A stretch of DNA of 64,000 bases from Pararge aegeria (Eukaryota; Arthropoda; Insecta; Lepidoptera; Nymphalidae): the NCBI RefSeq assembly GCF_905163445.1, contig NC_053190.1, positions 10,666,501 through 10,730,500 of the forward strand. Direction: 5' to 3'. The notes below the pieces were generated by a model, which saw only the letters and a list, made by a program, of their open reading frames with translations, had not been told where the DNA came from and made no database searches. Both the position numbers and the translations under genes were made by a program. This document shows positions 10,250 to 19,645 of this stretch, in pieces (the first letter of the stretch is position 1; the number at the start of each line of letters is the position of its first letter).

Positions 10250-10720
10250 CTTGAGGTGTCAGTTCGGGTAACCTATACGTGTGCCTGGGTGCTATTGGTC
10301 CCTTTTGATTCGTCACAGGGGAGAGCTGCATTCGGGCCGGTGCATCCTGGATACATCGGTTAACATTTTTTAGTGTCAGGCCCGTCCAGGTATGGGACTG
10401 TCGGCACTAATTGCGAACGCTCGCTACGTTCGCCGTCGGCGATGGAAGCCGGGAGCAGGAGGGTGATTCTCGTCCACCTCACAATACCCACAGTACGGTT
10501 CTTGAGTAGGCTGGCGTACTGATGTTCCAGCACACTTGGCAACTGGCAAAACTGTCGGTCGACAAAGGTTGGCGGAGTTGCGGTTATGTGCGAAAGCGTT
10601 CTCGTGGCTTAATTGTCAAAAGGTAAGTAGGAATAGCTTGGGATTTTAGTCAGTAAGAGTGTGACATAACTTCTGCTCCTCCCCGTGGTTCAGGGGTGTC
10701 GATAAGGATTTCACAACGAA
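10250..10720. other. GC-rich patch of unknown origin
   Basis: Base composition is visibly higher in G+C than on either side, and the sequence has long stretches of near-open frame on both strands broken by stops (longest intact piece 60 codons, 10360-10542 minus). I suspect a decayed transposable-element leader or coding region but cannot assign a family. A tcgctacgttcgccgtcggcga block is locally self-complementary. Confidence 0.35.
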
Positions 10721-11689
10721 AAAAACTCTTAAGGATCGTACCTTAGGTAAGTAGACCTACTAATAAATACACTGTATGTACACGATTAATAAATTTAATA
10801 GCTATTACCTAGCTCGCTAGACTATAATTTGCATATTATGTTTCGTTTTTCAAAAATTCCGAGGGATCCGTTTGTTTTTCCCGGGCAAAAACGTATCTTA
10901 ATTCTAGCATGAAACTATTTCAATGGAAATTTTCGTTAACATCGGGAATACCGCCTAGTTGCTAAGCCGTGCATAGGTAACAAAATTTTATTTTTAAAAC
11001 TTTGTTAACTGGAACGGTTTCCGGGCTATTTCAGGCATAAAGAGTACACCTATATAATCTCTCAAAAATGAAGAAACCCGCTTACAATTATTTCTCTCCA
11101 CACCTCGACTCACGAAACTGATCAGCTTTCATCTCGCCATCACTAACGTTAATCTATTTGCTTTAACTTCCTAATTGATCCAGTGGTAAGCATAAAAAAG
11201 TAGGGCTAAGTATGGTATGGTACCATTTAGCACTTTAAACCGTCGTCGATCCCGCTTATTATCATTAGCATACTGTAATAAATGATCAAAGTTCGCAAAC
11301 CCGCGAGCAACATGATCTATCTGTATATGCTCTTAAACCCTGTCTCCTATGAAGAAGAAGTCCTGTGTCCAGGAACAGGCGGTTCATTCGCTTAGGATGA
11401 GTCACTTTCTTTTTTTAAGGTAATGTAATATAGTACACCAAGCCTCACTCAATAATCTGTCCATTCTTTACAAAAGAAGCGCTCCCACCAGGAATAACCG
11501 CTCAGTGCAGCTTAATGATATACTGAAGGACATGATCCGGTTGTTGCATCCAACCCACAGTTCGCTTCAATTCCCTCACAAAGCGTTCACATGTTGAAAC
11601 AATATCCCTAAGCACGCTTCAAAGGGCATAATATTACAAATATACTGCAATATAAACCAACTGGTTTTTACACGCTTTATATTAGCTTC
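10721..11689. other. No clear feature; possible Helitron-like traces
   Basis: 10858-10985 contains gagggatccg ... tcccgggcaaaaacgtatc, faintly reminiscent of Helitron-like interiors in minus orientation, but no termini. The rest is unclassified. Confidence 0.35.
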
Positions 11690-12030
11690 ACTTGTATGTT
11701 TGTTTGTAACCGACTTCTTTGGGCGCGATTTTGACCCACTTTAAACGGTCAGATTTCTTTCAAACTTTGTAGACATATCGAGGACCGATGACAATACACT
11801 AATCTGAAAAGATTATTCCAATTTTCACTATAAAAAATAAGATTTTTTACTAATTACTACTGCGCCATCTAGACCCAAATGTAAAAAACCTATGGCGTTC
11901 GCGTACCTAACAAATTCCATAGAAAACATTAAGCTTCTAGATAGTAGAGGGCGTTAGCTATTACTTTTTAATGGCCTGTTTTAAATAATAATTAGAACTT
12001 GCATTTCGAGAGACGGGCACTGAATAAAAA
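11690..12030 (+). repeat. Dispersed lepidopteran repeat (taaccgactt family)
   Basis: Blocks tgtttgtaaccgacttcttt, gggcgcgattttgaccca, tagacatatcgaggaccgat and gcgccatctagacc are a recognisable unit in lepidopteran genomes. About 340 bp. Its class is uncertain, and no target duplication or terminal inverted repeat is seen. Confidence 0.55.
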
Positions 12031-12487
12031 AAAAATATTTTATCTCTTTAATGGTGGATGGGTTACCGATTAATTTTGCTCTAATAAAAATAATAGATCA
12101 AGAAAAACTACGCTACTATGAATAAACTAAAAGAAAGAAATTAGTTTAGTGTTTTATACCAAGCGTGTTTTTTTAGTTTCTTTGAACTATTTAATTTATT
12201 TTATATTAAATTGGTATTGAGTAAGTTTGTAGATTATAAAACCATGACTTTATAACTAAAGTTCCATAACATATTGTTCAGGAAATTTATTTAATAATAA
12301 AAGTTTGCCGCAAACTTGCTAGTTCTCATCGATTGTAACAAGCTGGAAGTTCGCGTAGTGTTTCCTGCTATGCAAATTTATGAAATAGTTTCCCAATGTA
12401 ACCTACTCGTAAATATATCTGTATTCAACTGTTATCTGATTTCATACATAAGTTATTATTATGTCTATGCGTAGCAACTAATTTTAA
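12031..12487. other. No recognised element
   Basis: 12317-12420 has patchy similarity to 33455-33570 (tcatcgattgtaacaagctgg against ttatcgatcgtcacaagctgg), noted as tentative only. Confidence 0.35.
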
Positions 12488-12637
12488 TCATCATCATCAT
12501 CATATCAACCAATTAACGGCCCACTACGGGTCTCCTGCCACAATGAGAAGGGCCCTGCAGCCTAAACCCGTCTCAATGTTGGGAGACCTGTTCCCTGCAG
12601 TGGATCAGCAATGGGTCAATATGATGATAGTGATGAT
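12488..12637. mobile_element. Inverted SINE-C end pair
   Basis: The left half (minus type) reads atcatcatcatatcaaccaa ... ggcccactacgggtctcctg; the right half is its diverged reverse complement, ending gcaatgggtcaatatgatga. The centre is near 12562. The structure folds into a long imperfect hairpin, suggesting either two head-on insertions or one inverted duplication of a SINE end. Confidence 0.65.
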
Positions 12638-12940
12638 TATACTGCGAAATTGAATTTTTTTTTTTTTTAATGATAATGTTCTAATCTAATTACTATACAA
12701 GCTATTTCAAATTGAATATGCTGGCTGAATTTCCACGTTGAACTGTCAGGCTTTATTTAGGCAAAGTATTTGTAGCTACAGTATAAACTATTGAAATATC
12801 TTTAAGAAATCAATCGGTAGCTTTCTTTCTGGAGAAGGGTATAGGAACAAACTTTTTCAAGCTTACGGGAAATAAGGTATCTACGCTTAGTTGCGGGCAT
12901 TCGCTTAAGTCACCCTGAGGTGCACACTACTATCATCCAT

Positions 12941-12994
12941 TATTAAAAAAGCAAATATTTAACAGTATTTTGTTAAATATTTGCTTTTTTAATA
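12941..12994. repeat. Perfect 24-bp hairpin, 6-nt loop
   Basis: Arms 12941-12964 and 12971-12994 are exact reverse complements; the loop is gtattt. Each arm carries aaaaaagcaaatatttaac or its complement. No sequence decay separates the arms, so the palindrome is young or maintained. Confidence 0.9.
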
Positions 12995-13154
12995 TTAAAT
13001 ATAAAAGAAGATAATAATATTAACTTGAGAGAATGTATATATGTCTTATTGTGACCTCATAACGTATAAATCATGTAAGTTATTTTGATGCTCTGCTGGA
13101 GATAGGCGTAGGCCGTCGCGTCTTGCCCTCTAATTTCAGGGCAAGTCAAATATC

Positions 13155-13190
13155 CAACGCGGACGTAGTCGCTGGCAACAGCTAGTTATC
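13155..13190 (+). mobile_element. Helitron-like 3' end fragment
   Basis: aacgcggacgtagtcgctgg followed by caacagctagt resembles the Lep1-type 3' end. No matching left end is found upstream. Confidence 0.45.
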
Positions 13191-13582
13191 CTATAAAAGT
13201 CATAAAAACACGCTGTAATATACTGGATTCCATTTCATTACTTAAAAGTATTGCTCGAGCTCGTTGTCGGTTGAGACCAGCTGCTGCTAAATTCTTGGTT
13301 CTTAAACATTGTTGCGAATTAATTTCACTCAAAGTCTTTCTTTTTTCTTTAAAAAATATTGCTTTTCGCATTTATTAATTTAAATCTTGATGTAAAGAAC
13401 AAGTTCGAAACTTAGTATTTGCAATTTTTAATTTAGTGGAGCGAGAGAATTCGAAATCTCTCCCAACCGACTGTGAAAATAGAAGGTTGTACGTTTAAGT
13501 TTAGAAGGGGTTAATAAGTGGGCTTACATATGAAAGGTTTTGCACATTCGAAACTTGGTTTTGACATAGTTTATTCATCATC
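13191..13582. other. No recognisable feature
   Basis: A 61-codon minus-strand frame (13186-13371) and an unrecognised B-box-like gaattcgaaatctctccc near 13447 were considered and not assigned. Confidence 0.45.
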
Positions 13583-13835
13583 AACCGATTGGCGCAGTTT
13601 GCAGCGACCCTGCACTCTGAGTCCAAGGCCGAGGGTTCGATTCCCACAACTGGAAAATGTTTGTGTGATGAGCATAAATGTTTTTTAGTGTCTGGGTGTT
13701 TATGTGTATATTCTAAGTATTTAACTATATTATTCATAAAAATATTCATCAGTCATCTTAGTACCCATAACACAAGCTACGCTTACTTTGGGGCTAGATG
13801 GCGATGTGTGTATTGTCGTAGTATATTTATTTATT
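13583..13835 (+). mobile_element. SINE-A copy 2
   Basis: Near full-length copy. A box tggcgcagtttg, B box gggttcgattccc (near 13634), gtgtctgggtgtttat, cataaaaatattcatcagtc, gatggcgatgtgtgtattgt, ending tatttatttatta. It abuts the Helitron-like element that starts at 13836 with actagctgacccg. Confidence 0.9.
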
Positions 13836-14545
13836 ACTAGCTGACCCGCGCAACTTCGTCTGCACCTAGAAAAAAACCTAGAAACTAATTGCAGCGCTAC
13901 CTACCAGGTGGGCCTGTTTTATTTCCAAACTATGTTATTCGCGGCCGTACGTGTTATTCTTACCCATCGCAACTTCTAAGCGATAGGTTCAATTTGAATA
14001 TTTTAAAACTGAATTTGCAGGTATATAATCAAACTTAATATTTATATTAATTTATTCCTTTCGCATTTATAAAATTAGTATTTATTAGGATGATACGCAT
14101 GCATTCGATCGTTGTCCCATATGCCTCGTGACTTTCTGTTATCTGTGAAGAGTTATGTCCTTTATCTCCGATAATATTTATCAGATGCTTGATAGTATAC
14201 ACTTTCAAATAAAAAAAGAATTATAAAAATTGGTCGAAATTTAACGGAGCTATGAAGCAAAATTGATAAAAAATTTCAGCCCATTTCCCGGAGGAAACTT
14301 ATTGTTTATCGGGATAAAAAGTATCCTATATGTTAACCCGGTATATCAGCTACCACTATACCATATTTTATTTAAATCCATTCAGTAGTTTTCACGTGAT
14401 GCCCGGACAGACAGACAGACAAAAATTAAATAAAAATCTGTTTTGGACTCAGTGTCGAATATAAAGCATCCCCCGGTCATAATTTTCAAAATATATGAAT
14501 TGTACAGAAATCATCCAGTTACAGTTTTATTATAAGTATAGATTA
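13836..14545 (-). mobile_element. Helitron-like element W, copy 2
   Basis: Full version of the element at 3297-3950. The left end actagctgacccgcgcaact (reverse of the Helitron CTAGT-type 3' end) is intact. Internal blocks: cgcatttataaaattagta, acgcatgcattcgatcgttg, aatttaacggagctatgaag, tttcccggaggaaacttatt, tcacgtgatgcccggacag, then cagttacagttttattataa. The tcg(a/t)-rich first 250 bp differs from copy 1, so the interior left part is variable. It joins SINE-A copy 2 without spacer. Confidence 0.7.
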
Positions 14546-14857
14546 TATTTATTTATAAAAGAACCACTCAGGTAATAAATATTTTTTCTTTTTATTCCTC
14601 TACAAATTAACCTTTGAATTCCACCTGATGGTACGTGATAATGCAACCACTAAGATGTTACGGGTTAAGAGGTAACATTTATGTCATTCGTGATAACCTG
14701 AAATATTCAAACACTGACTGGTAGAATGTACTGGATTCTAATTAATATAAAAAATCTCAATGGACCTTCATTCTTGTAACTAAATTATTATTATTATTAA
14801 CACAGTGCAAAAATTGTTATGGACTCTCCTGATATGATAAGTATACTAAGTCCATCT
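14546..14857. other. No recognisable feature
   Basis: About 310 bp of AT-rich sequence with a (TTA)5 run near 14787. No landmarks. Confidence 0.5.
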
Positions 14858-14940
14858 TTATCGGTTTTAAGCAGCATCGTACCAGAACGCTATATCGCTT
14901 GGTGGTACGTCTTTGTCGGTGGTAACTAGTTTCTCCCAAA
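14858..14940 (-). mobile_element. SINE-B 3' fragment
   Basis: cagcatcgtaccagaacgct, atatcgcttggtggtacgtc, tttgtcggtggtaactagt: the downstream half of SINE-B in minus orientation. The tRNA-derived head is absent here; a separate head piece occurs 320 bp away at 15261-15408 in the same orientation and may belong to the same original insertion. Confidence 0.7.
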
Positions 14941-14981
14941 CCGATAAACTCTGATAGCGTATTGAAGATGAGGTCTATTTA

Positions 14982-15042
14982 ATAAGCACTTTTAAAACGT
15001 CAAGACTGTCTGTTTATAGTGACTCTACCACCGCTACGGAGA
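14982..15042 (-). mobile_element. LINE-Y 3' fragment
   Basis: aagcacttttaaaacgtcaa, gactgtctgtttatagtgac and tctaccaccg are the reverse complement of the block present at 665-725. It lies between two SINE-B pieces. Confidence 0.65.
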
Positions 15043-15260
15043 CTTAACGTGAGCTCAGCCTTTGCACGTCTTCAGAAATTACATTTTACAACTTCAATCA
15101 TATTCTCCCTTACTGTGAGATGAAAGCAAGGCCGAATAGTTTCTAGTAACTTGTCATTAAGCAGGTTATTAGTTTTTAAGTAACTTCGCTGTAATTAAAA
15201 TTAACACAATATGGTACAGTGATATACAACATTGGTTTGTCTGAAACAAAGAATTAAGAA

Positions 15261-15408
15261 CACAAGAACCAACACGGCGAAAGCCACCCAACATACCGGA
15301 CCACAGAAAATTCAGAAAAAAATAATTAACAAATTGCCCGTGTCGGGGATCAAACCCGGGAACTCCCAATTAAAACCACAGCATTGAACACTGCGACAGG
15401 GATGTCAA
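15261..15408 (-). mobile_element. SINE-B head fragment
   Basis: On the minus strand: cccgggtttgatccccgaca is the B-box region, then ttctgaattttctgtggtcc. The A-box side reads cctgtcgcagtgttc. Despite base changes the tRNA-like head is still legible. The 66-codon frame at 15169-15369 is part of this SINE and not a gene. Confidence 0.75.
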
Positions 15409-15938
15409 AAACTCCGACTGTGACTCAGTGCATTTGAATAAGAGCATAAAATTTACTTTTAATATAAGCATGTGCTGAAAATTCGTCATCCACATAGTTG
15501 GCAAACTCTCAAAGTAGTTAGATGCTGGTATCTGATAAGCCAAGCTCAGCGTATGGAACTCGCAAAAGCTGTATCTAAATGAAATGATCAGACCGCGTCG
15601 CACCCAACTTGCGATATGATTGAAACTACATCTCAGATAGCTATCAGCCTTTCATTAGGGAATTGACCCGCCCCGACACATATTCATTAAACAGAACTTT
15701 GCCTTTGATGGGCACTTTAATTAAAATGTTATATATCACTTATACAATTTTGTTGTTGAAGCCACATTTTATAATACCTTAGGGGCCGGACAGTTTCATC
15801 TTTTTCATGCATAATAACGGTTTAAGACTATATTCAGACGAAAAATTGATTTAAAAAATTATATGCGTGGGTATATTTCTAGTTAGAACTCTCGCTATAT
15901 CTTCTTTTCTTTATATATCGGTTATCTAGTATCTGAGT
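15409..15938. other. No recognisable feature
   Basis: A 77-codon minus-strand frame (15370-15603) is the only ORF; its translation is not recognised and no repeat landmark is present. Confidence 0.45.
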
Positions 15939-16087
15939 AATCAATAGCCTATAATAGTCCACTGCTGGACCTTAGGGCTCCCTCAACGGTATGTTTTGTC
16001 CATAATCACCACGCTGGACAGACAGATAGGTAATCGCAGTACAAAGTAATAGTAGCTCAGAGGACGCTGCTACCCGTTCTCTTTTAT
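15939..16087. repeat. Unclassified repeat P8, copy 1
   Basis: Matches 31997-32175 in the same orientation: aatcaatagcc, gtccactgctggac / tccacaactggac, gtccataatcaccacgc / gtccataatcatcacgc, agacag.taggt.at / agacaggttggtgat, and a final ctgctacccgttct / ctgctgcccgtaatc. I recognise it as a widespread lepidopteran repeat, possibly a LINE 3' region, but cannot place it in a class. Confidence 0.65.
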
Positions 16088-16095
16088 ATTCCCTT

Positions 16096-16354
16096 AGTTT
16101 GATAGCGCAATGGGCAGCGACCCTGCTTTCTGAGTCCAAGGCTGTGGGTTCGATTCCCTCAACCGAAAAAGGTTTGTGTGATGTAAATGAATGTTTTTCA
16201 GTTTCTGGGTATCTGTCTATCATAAGTATTAATATATTTATTCATTTATTCAAAAAAAAAAAACATCAGTAATCTTAGTACCCACAGCACAAGCTACGCT
16301 TACTTTGGGGCTAGATGGCGATGTGTGTATTGTCGTAGTATATTTATTTATTTA
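16096..16354 (+). mobile_element. SINE-A copy 3
   Basis: Starts directly after P8. A box tagcgcaatggg (one change), B box gggttcgattccc, gtttctgggtatctgtc, an A12 run at about 16254, then gggctagatggcgatgtgtg and a tatttatttattta tail. Confidence 0.9.
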
Positions 16355-16619
16355 GTCACCTCGTACGACCACCGAGGCAAGTGGAGGGGTGGTCTTCTTC
16401 TTTTTCTTCTGTCTTCGTACTTAGTTGGCCTGAAACGTCCGTATTTTTTTTAATTTATTTGATTTGCCAACAGCATTACATTTCAAAAAAAAAAATTTAA
16501 AATGGCTTATATAGTATGAAGATAAAATGTCCAGCCACTAATACGAGTAGATAAACACCGCCTGCAAATAAATATTTTAAACTAGCTTACAACTACACAA
16601 ACAAGATAAAAGAATATCC

Positions 16620-16870
16620 AGGGTAGGCAATCCGTTGGCAAGCCGCTGGTGCGGCTCCTCGCTGAATCACTCCAGCCAACCTAGCTCACTCATGAAGCTT
16701 AGCAGGCCGCCCAGGTCATCGAGTGCTTCATGGAGTGTTGCTGAGGAGCCAATGTGTGCTACTCGTTGTTCTGCCACTCAATTGCATTGGAGCAATACCT
16801 GTATCGCTGTTTCGTCTGTTTCCATGCATGCTCAGCACAGTCTGCCAGTTATACCTAAAATGGAGAAATG
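16620..16870 (-). pseudogene. LINE-K polymerase C-terminus with two nonsense codons
   Basis: Minus-strand translation gives GRLC*AC METDET, then a spaced C, then VAEQRVAHIGSS, ALDDLGGLLSFMSELGWLE and a genuine stop at 16667-16669. The C-x2-C ... E-T ... C layout followed by LGWLE is how the C-termini of several insect LINE polymerases end. Both internal stops are TGA (within C-x-AC and after C-N); single C-to-T or G-to-T changes from CGA and GGA would explain them. 16620-16666 is the 3' UTR (agcggcttgccaacggattg on the minus strand). Plus-strand frames over it are shadows. Confidence 0.65.
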
Positions 16871-17110
16871 TTAATTTAATGAACCTGGTATTAAGTTTAG
16901 CCCGGTTTAGTTGCAGTAATGTTTGTTAGTCGTAGGTTGAGGTCTGGTAGTGCCGAGGAGGGGCAGTGACAATTTTATTTTGATCTACCGTCACCACACG
17001 GCCATCGGCCAGTCGGTTATCTTAAAATCATATTATTCCACCCAGATAACTGCTTTCTAAATAAAGCTAGTAAAATTGAATTTCCATTCGATATATGCGC
17101 TGTGAACCGT

Positions 17111-17212
17111 GCAGCAATAAGGTAACCATCGAACGTTGGCAAAACAAACTCGACGAACGTGAGCTACATACACTGCGCGATCGAGAACGCCTAACCGCAC
17201 CGGAGGCACATA
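17111..17212 (+). repeat. Unclassified repeat P9, copy 1
   Basis: ggtaaccatcgaacgttggc, aaaacaaactcgacgaacgt and gcgatcgagaacgcc. Matches 18100-18180 (ggtagccagcaaacgtaggc, aaagcaaacttacggcacgt) in the same orientation, about 1 kb apart. Confidence 0.55.
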
Positions 17213-17553
17213 ATATTGTTAACGTATTACAAACACAACAACTATCACATTATTGGTTGTCATAGTAAATCTTGAGGCAAGGTACTACAGTAATAATTAT
17301 TACTATACTACGCAAGGTACTCCAGTAATATTTATTATAAGTAATAGTTGTTGGACTCGACTATAGGATACTTCGCCGCTTACTAACTTGTCGCCCTGAC
17401 CCCCGGCCGTCTGGTCTACCCTCCCGGGGTGTAATCCTCCGGCCGGTACAAATATGTATTTATGTGATGTATATTTAATATAATTATATTAACAATATTA
17501 ATATTAATATTGTATTGGCTCACTTTATATATTTATCTTAAACACGGGCAGGA
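17213..17553. other. No recognised element
   Basis: Includes a short repeated piece, caaggtactacagtaataat at 17278 and caaggtactccagtaatatt at 17316 (about 38 bp apart), an apparent local duplication, and a palindromic AT stretch caatattaatattaatattg near 17492-17511. Confidence 0.5.
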
Positions 17554-17641
17554 TTGAAGTTGTAAAAAAAATATAAAAATATTCTACAACTTCTTCAAAA
17601 TTATTGAATTAAATTTAGCTATTTGATTCAATAATTTTGAA
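17554..17641. repeat. Two adjacent hairpins
   Basis: First stem: gaagttgta (17556-17564) with tacaacttc (17585-17593). Second stem: a perfect 16-bp pair at 17594-17609 and 17626-17641 (ttcaaaattattgaat and its complement) with a 16-nt loop. The stems abut without spacer. Function unknown. Confidence 0.8.
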
Positions 17642-18099
17642 ACGATCAAAATACAATTAATAATCATTATTTACACGTTTTTCTTCTAGGCAATACCCTC
17701 AGCCTCGATACGCGAATGTAATGGCCCTTAGCTGGATTTTTTGAGGCACATTTCGTGACACGAGAGAAGAAAGATATACCAAACGCCAAAACATATTATT
17801 TGGGTATCTAAGTAAGTACAGTCTGAAACGACTTACTGTAATTGTAACTTTATCCGATTACGATCCAAAATATATAAACTCAATTAGAAAATACAAAAGG
17901 TGAAAATACCATAAATAGCAACCATTGCGATAGTCCAAATATGATAACCACAAGTTTTGCAATCGCACACAGGATGTTGTATTCAGACAACACCAGTTCG
18001 GAGAAGTGAGAGGGGAGGCGGATGGTTTTGCAATTTCAGCGAGGTGCAAACTTGCCGTAACCGAGTTATAATTGTATAATATTATATCAGAGGAGCCAA
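17642..18099. other. No recognisable feature
   Basis: A 63-codon minus frame at 17858-18049 is unsupported; no repeat landmark was seen. Confidence 0.5.
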
Positions 18100-18180
18100 G
18101 CGCGATAGTGGGTAGCCAGCAAACGTAGGCAAAGCAAACTTACGGCACGTGATAATCATACTACCTAGCAGGTGCCGTAA
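18100..18180 (+). repeat. Unclassified repeat P9, copy 2
   Basis: See 17111-17212. Shared blocks run gcgatag..ggta.cca.c.aacgt.ggcaaa.caaact..., about 52 aligned positions; the downstream parts have diverged. Confidence 0.5.
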
Positions 18181-18188
18181 TATCGCAA

Positions 18189-18236
18189 ATCCGTAAAATC
18201 TACCAAACTCGGGTTAGTTTAGTAGATTTTACGGAT
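18189..18236. repeat. Near-perfect 21-bp hairpin
   Basis: Arms atccgtaaaatctac (18189-18203) and gtagattttacggat (18222-18236) are exact complements. Inside them aaact pairs with agttt across one c/a mismatch, leaving a 6-nt loop cgggtt. Confidence 0.9.
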
Positions 18237-18291
18237 CACTCTGAATTACTTATTGTATATTATAACGATCATGATGCTAAATAAAAATAAC

Positions 18292-18405
18292 TCAGGGCTG
18301 CCTTAGTCACGTGAATGTCCCACTACTGGGTACAGATTTCCTTTTTCATCGGAGAGAGGAATTTAGAACGTTGACTCACCACGCTGATCCAATACGAGTG
18401 GATGG
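18292..18405 (-). mobile_element. SINE-C-like fragment
   Basis: ccttagtcacgtgaatgtcc, cactactgggtacagatttc, ttgactcaccacgctgatcc and aatacgagtggatggg follow the SINE-C-like order. Strongly diverged. Confidence 0.55.
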
Positions 18406-18566
18406 GTTCTTACAAAAATTGTAAAATTAACCTGGTTAATTTTATGTTTTTAAAAATCCCTCAGGGTTCCTTTACCAAGAAAAGAAATAAATCATATGAT
18501 GCAAACCCTTTCTATGCAAAAGTTTACTAAGATAAGTGGTCAAGCCATGCATAAACCATATGTTTC

Positions 18567-18830
18567 GACGACCTTTATGGCGCAGCGGTGAGCGCTATGG
18601 TTTTAAGTGGGAGGCCCTGGGAATATTGATTCCCGGCAGACGCAATTTATGGGATTTATAATTTTTGAATTTTCTCTGGTCTGTTCTGTTGGAATTTTTG
18701 AATTTTCTCTGGTCTGGTCTGGTGGAAGGCTTTGGCCGTACCCATTCACCATTCTACCGACACAGACGTACGTACAAACTGATTACTGGTATGGGTTCAA
18801 TATAACATCCATACCCCTAACAGGTTAGCC
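18567..18830 (+). mobile_element. SINE-B copy with internal 32-bp duplication
   Basis: Head gacgacctttatggcgcagc (A box) and a B-box area disrupted to gaatattgattcccgg. The block tttttgaattttctctggtc occurs twice (from 18661 and from 18693), a tandem duplication. The tail reaches taccgacacagacgtacg and aacaggttagccctaaatct. Confidence 0.8.
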
Positions 18831-19157
18831 CTAAATCTATTTTAAAGATTATTTCTAATTTCTTATCTATTTTTAATCCCGAGGCACCACGAAATAACTC
18901 AAATATATACTGCCGAGCAAATGTGGTTTAATGTATAGAAAGACTTTCTAACATTAAAGCAAAGTCTGAATCGTTTAAATTGAAATAAGCAGTAAGCAGA
19001 TTATCCCCCGGGTTTTGTCTGAGTTTAATGTAAGCATTTGTAAGTGGGCTCGAAACAAAGGCTGTGCTCGTATTAAAAAAGACAAAAACATTCATTTTAA
19101 TCCGCTTACAAATAGGCACTAGGATTTAACGTAGACTGTTGAATGCACTACTATAGA
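18831..19157. other. No recognisable feature
   Basis: Unclassified. The 63-codon minus frame at 18928-19119 has no support. Confidence 0.5.
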
Positions 19158-19285
19158 GACAGCGTTCAACTCCTTACTTTTTCCACTCCACTACTTCTAC
19201 ATAATGGCGTGAACAAACAATAGTAAAATGTCAAGAGCACTATTGTCGAGAGCTGTTGCTGGAGTGCGGATACTTCATTTAGTTC
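19158..19285 (+). repeat. Unclassified repeat P3, copy 1
   Basis: Aligns with 36279-36400, same orientation, at clearly higher identity than the other pairs. Shared blocks: gacagcgtt.aactcctt, ttttccact, taatgg.gtgaacaaacaa, tagtaaaatgtcaa.agcact, ttgt.gagag.tgttgc.gg and acttcattta. An internal acaatagt...actattgt pair gives weak self-complementarity. The class is unknown. Confidence 0.7.
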
Positions 19286-19479
19286 CGCTGCTTTGATCGT
19301 AACGCACCTAGAGCAGTCTAATGCAGGCTTTCATTCAGTACTGCTCGTTAATACAACAAAAACTCTAGCGCAATCAGTATTGTTGTGTTCGTGAAAGTAC
19401 AACAAACACCATGTTTGTTTCTTCGCCATCAGAAATCTTCGATACAGGTCACTATCACGACCAAATTATAATGAACTAG

Positions 19480-19645
19480 ATCCCGCAACTGTTTTTATCC
19501 GCCCGGATCGGTTAGATTTCTGGGAATAAAAAATACCTCATGTCCTTTCCAGTTTTATCAACATCTATGCAGCGGTTGAGCTGAGTTGAACCAAATAAGT
19601 AAACAAACGGACACACTTTCGTGTTTACAATATCAGTATGGATAA
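19480..19645 (-). mobile_element. Helitron-like element, degenerate
   Basis: Right end ttcgtgtttacaatatcagtatgg is a decayed reverse complement of the Helitron-like 5' end (taatattataaatgcgaaag). The left part atcccgcaactgtttttatccg corresponds to the decayed 3' end. About 165 bp. Confidence 0.5.
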
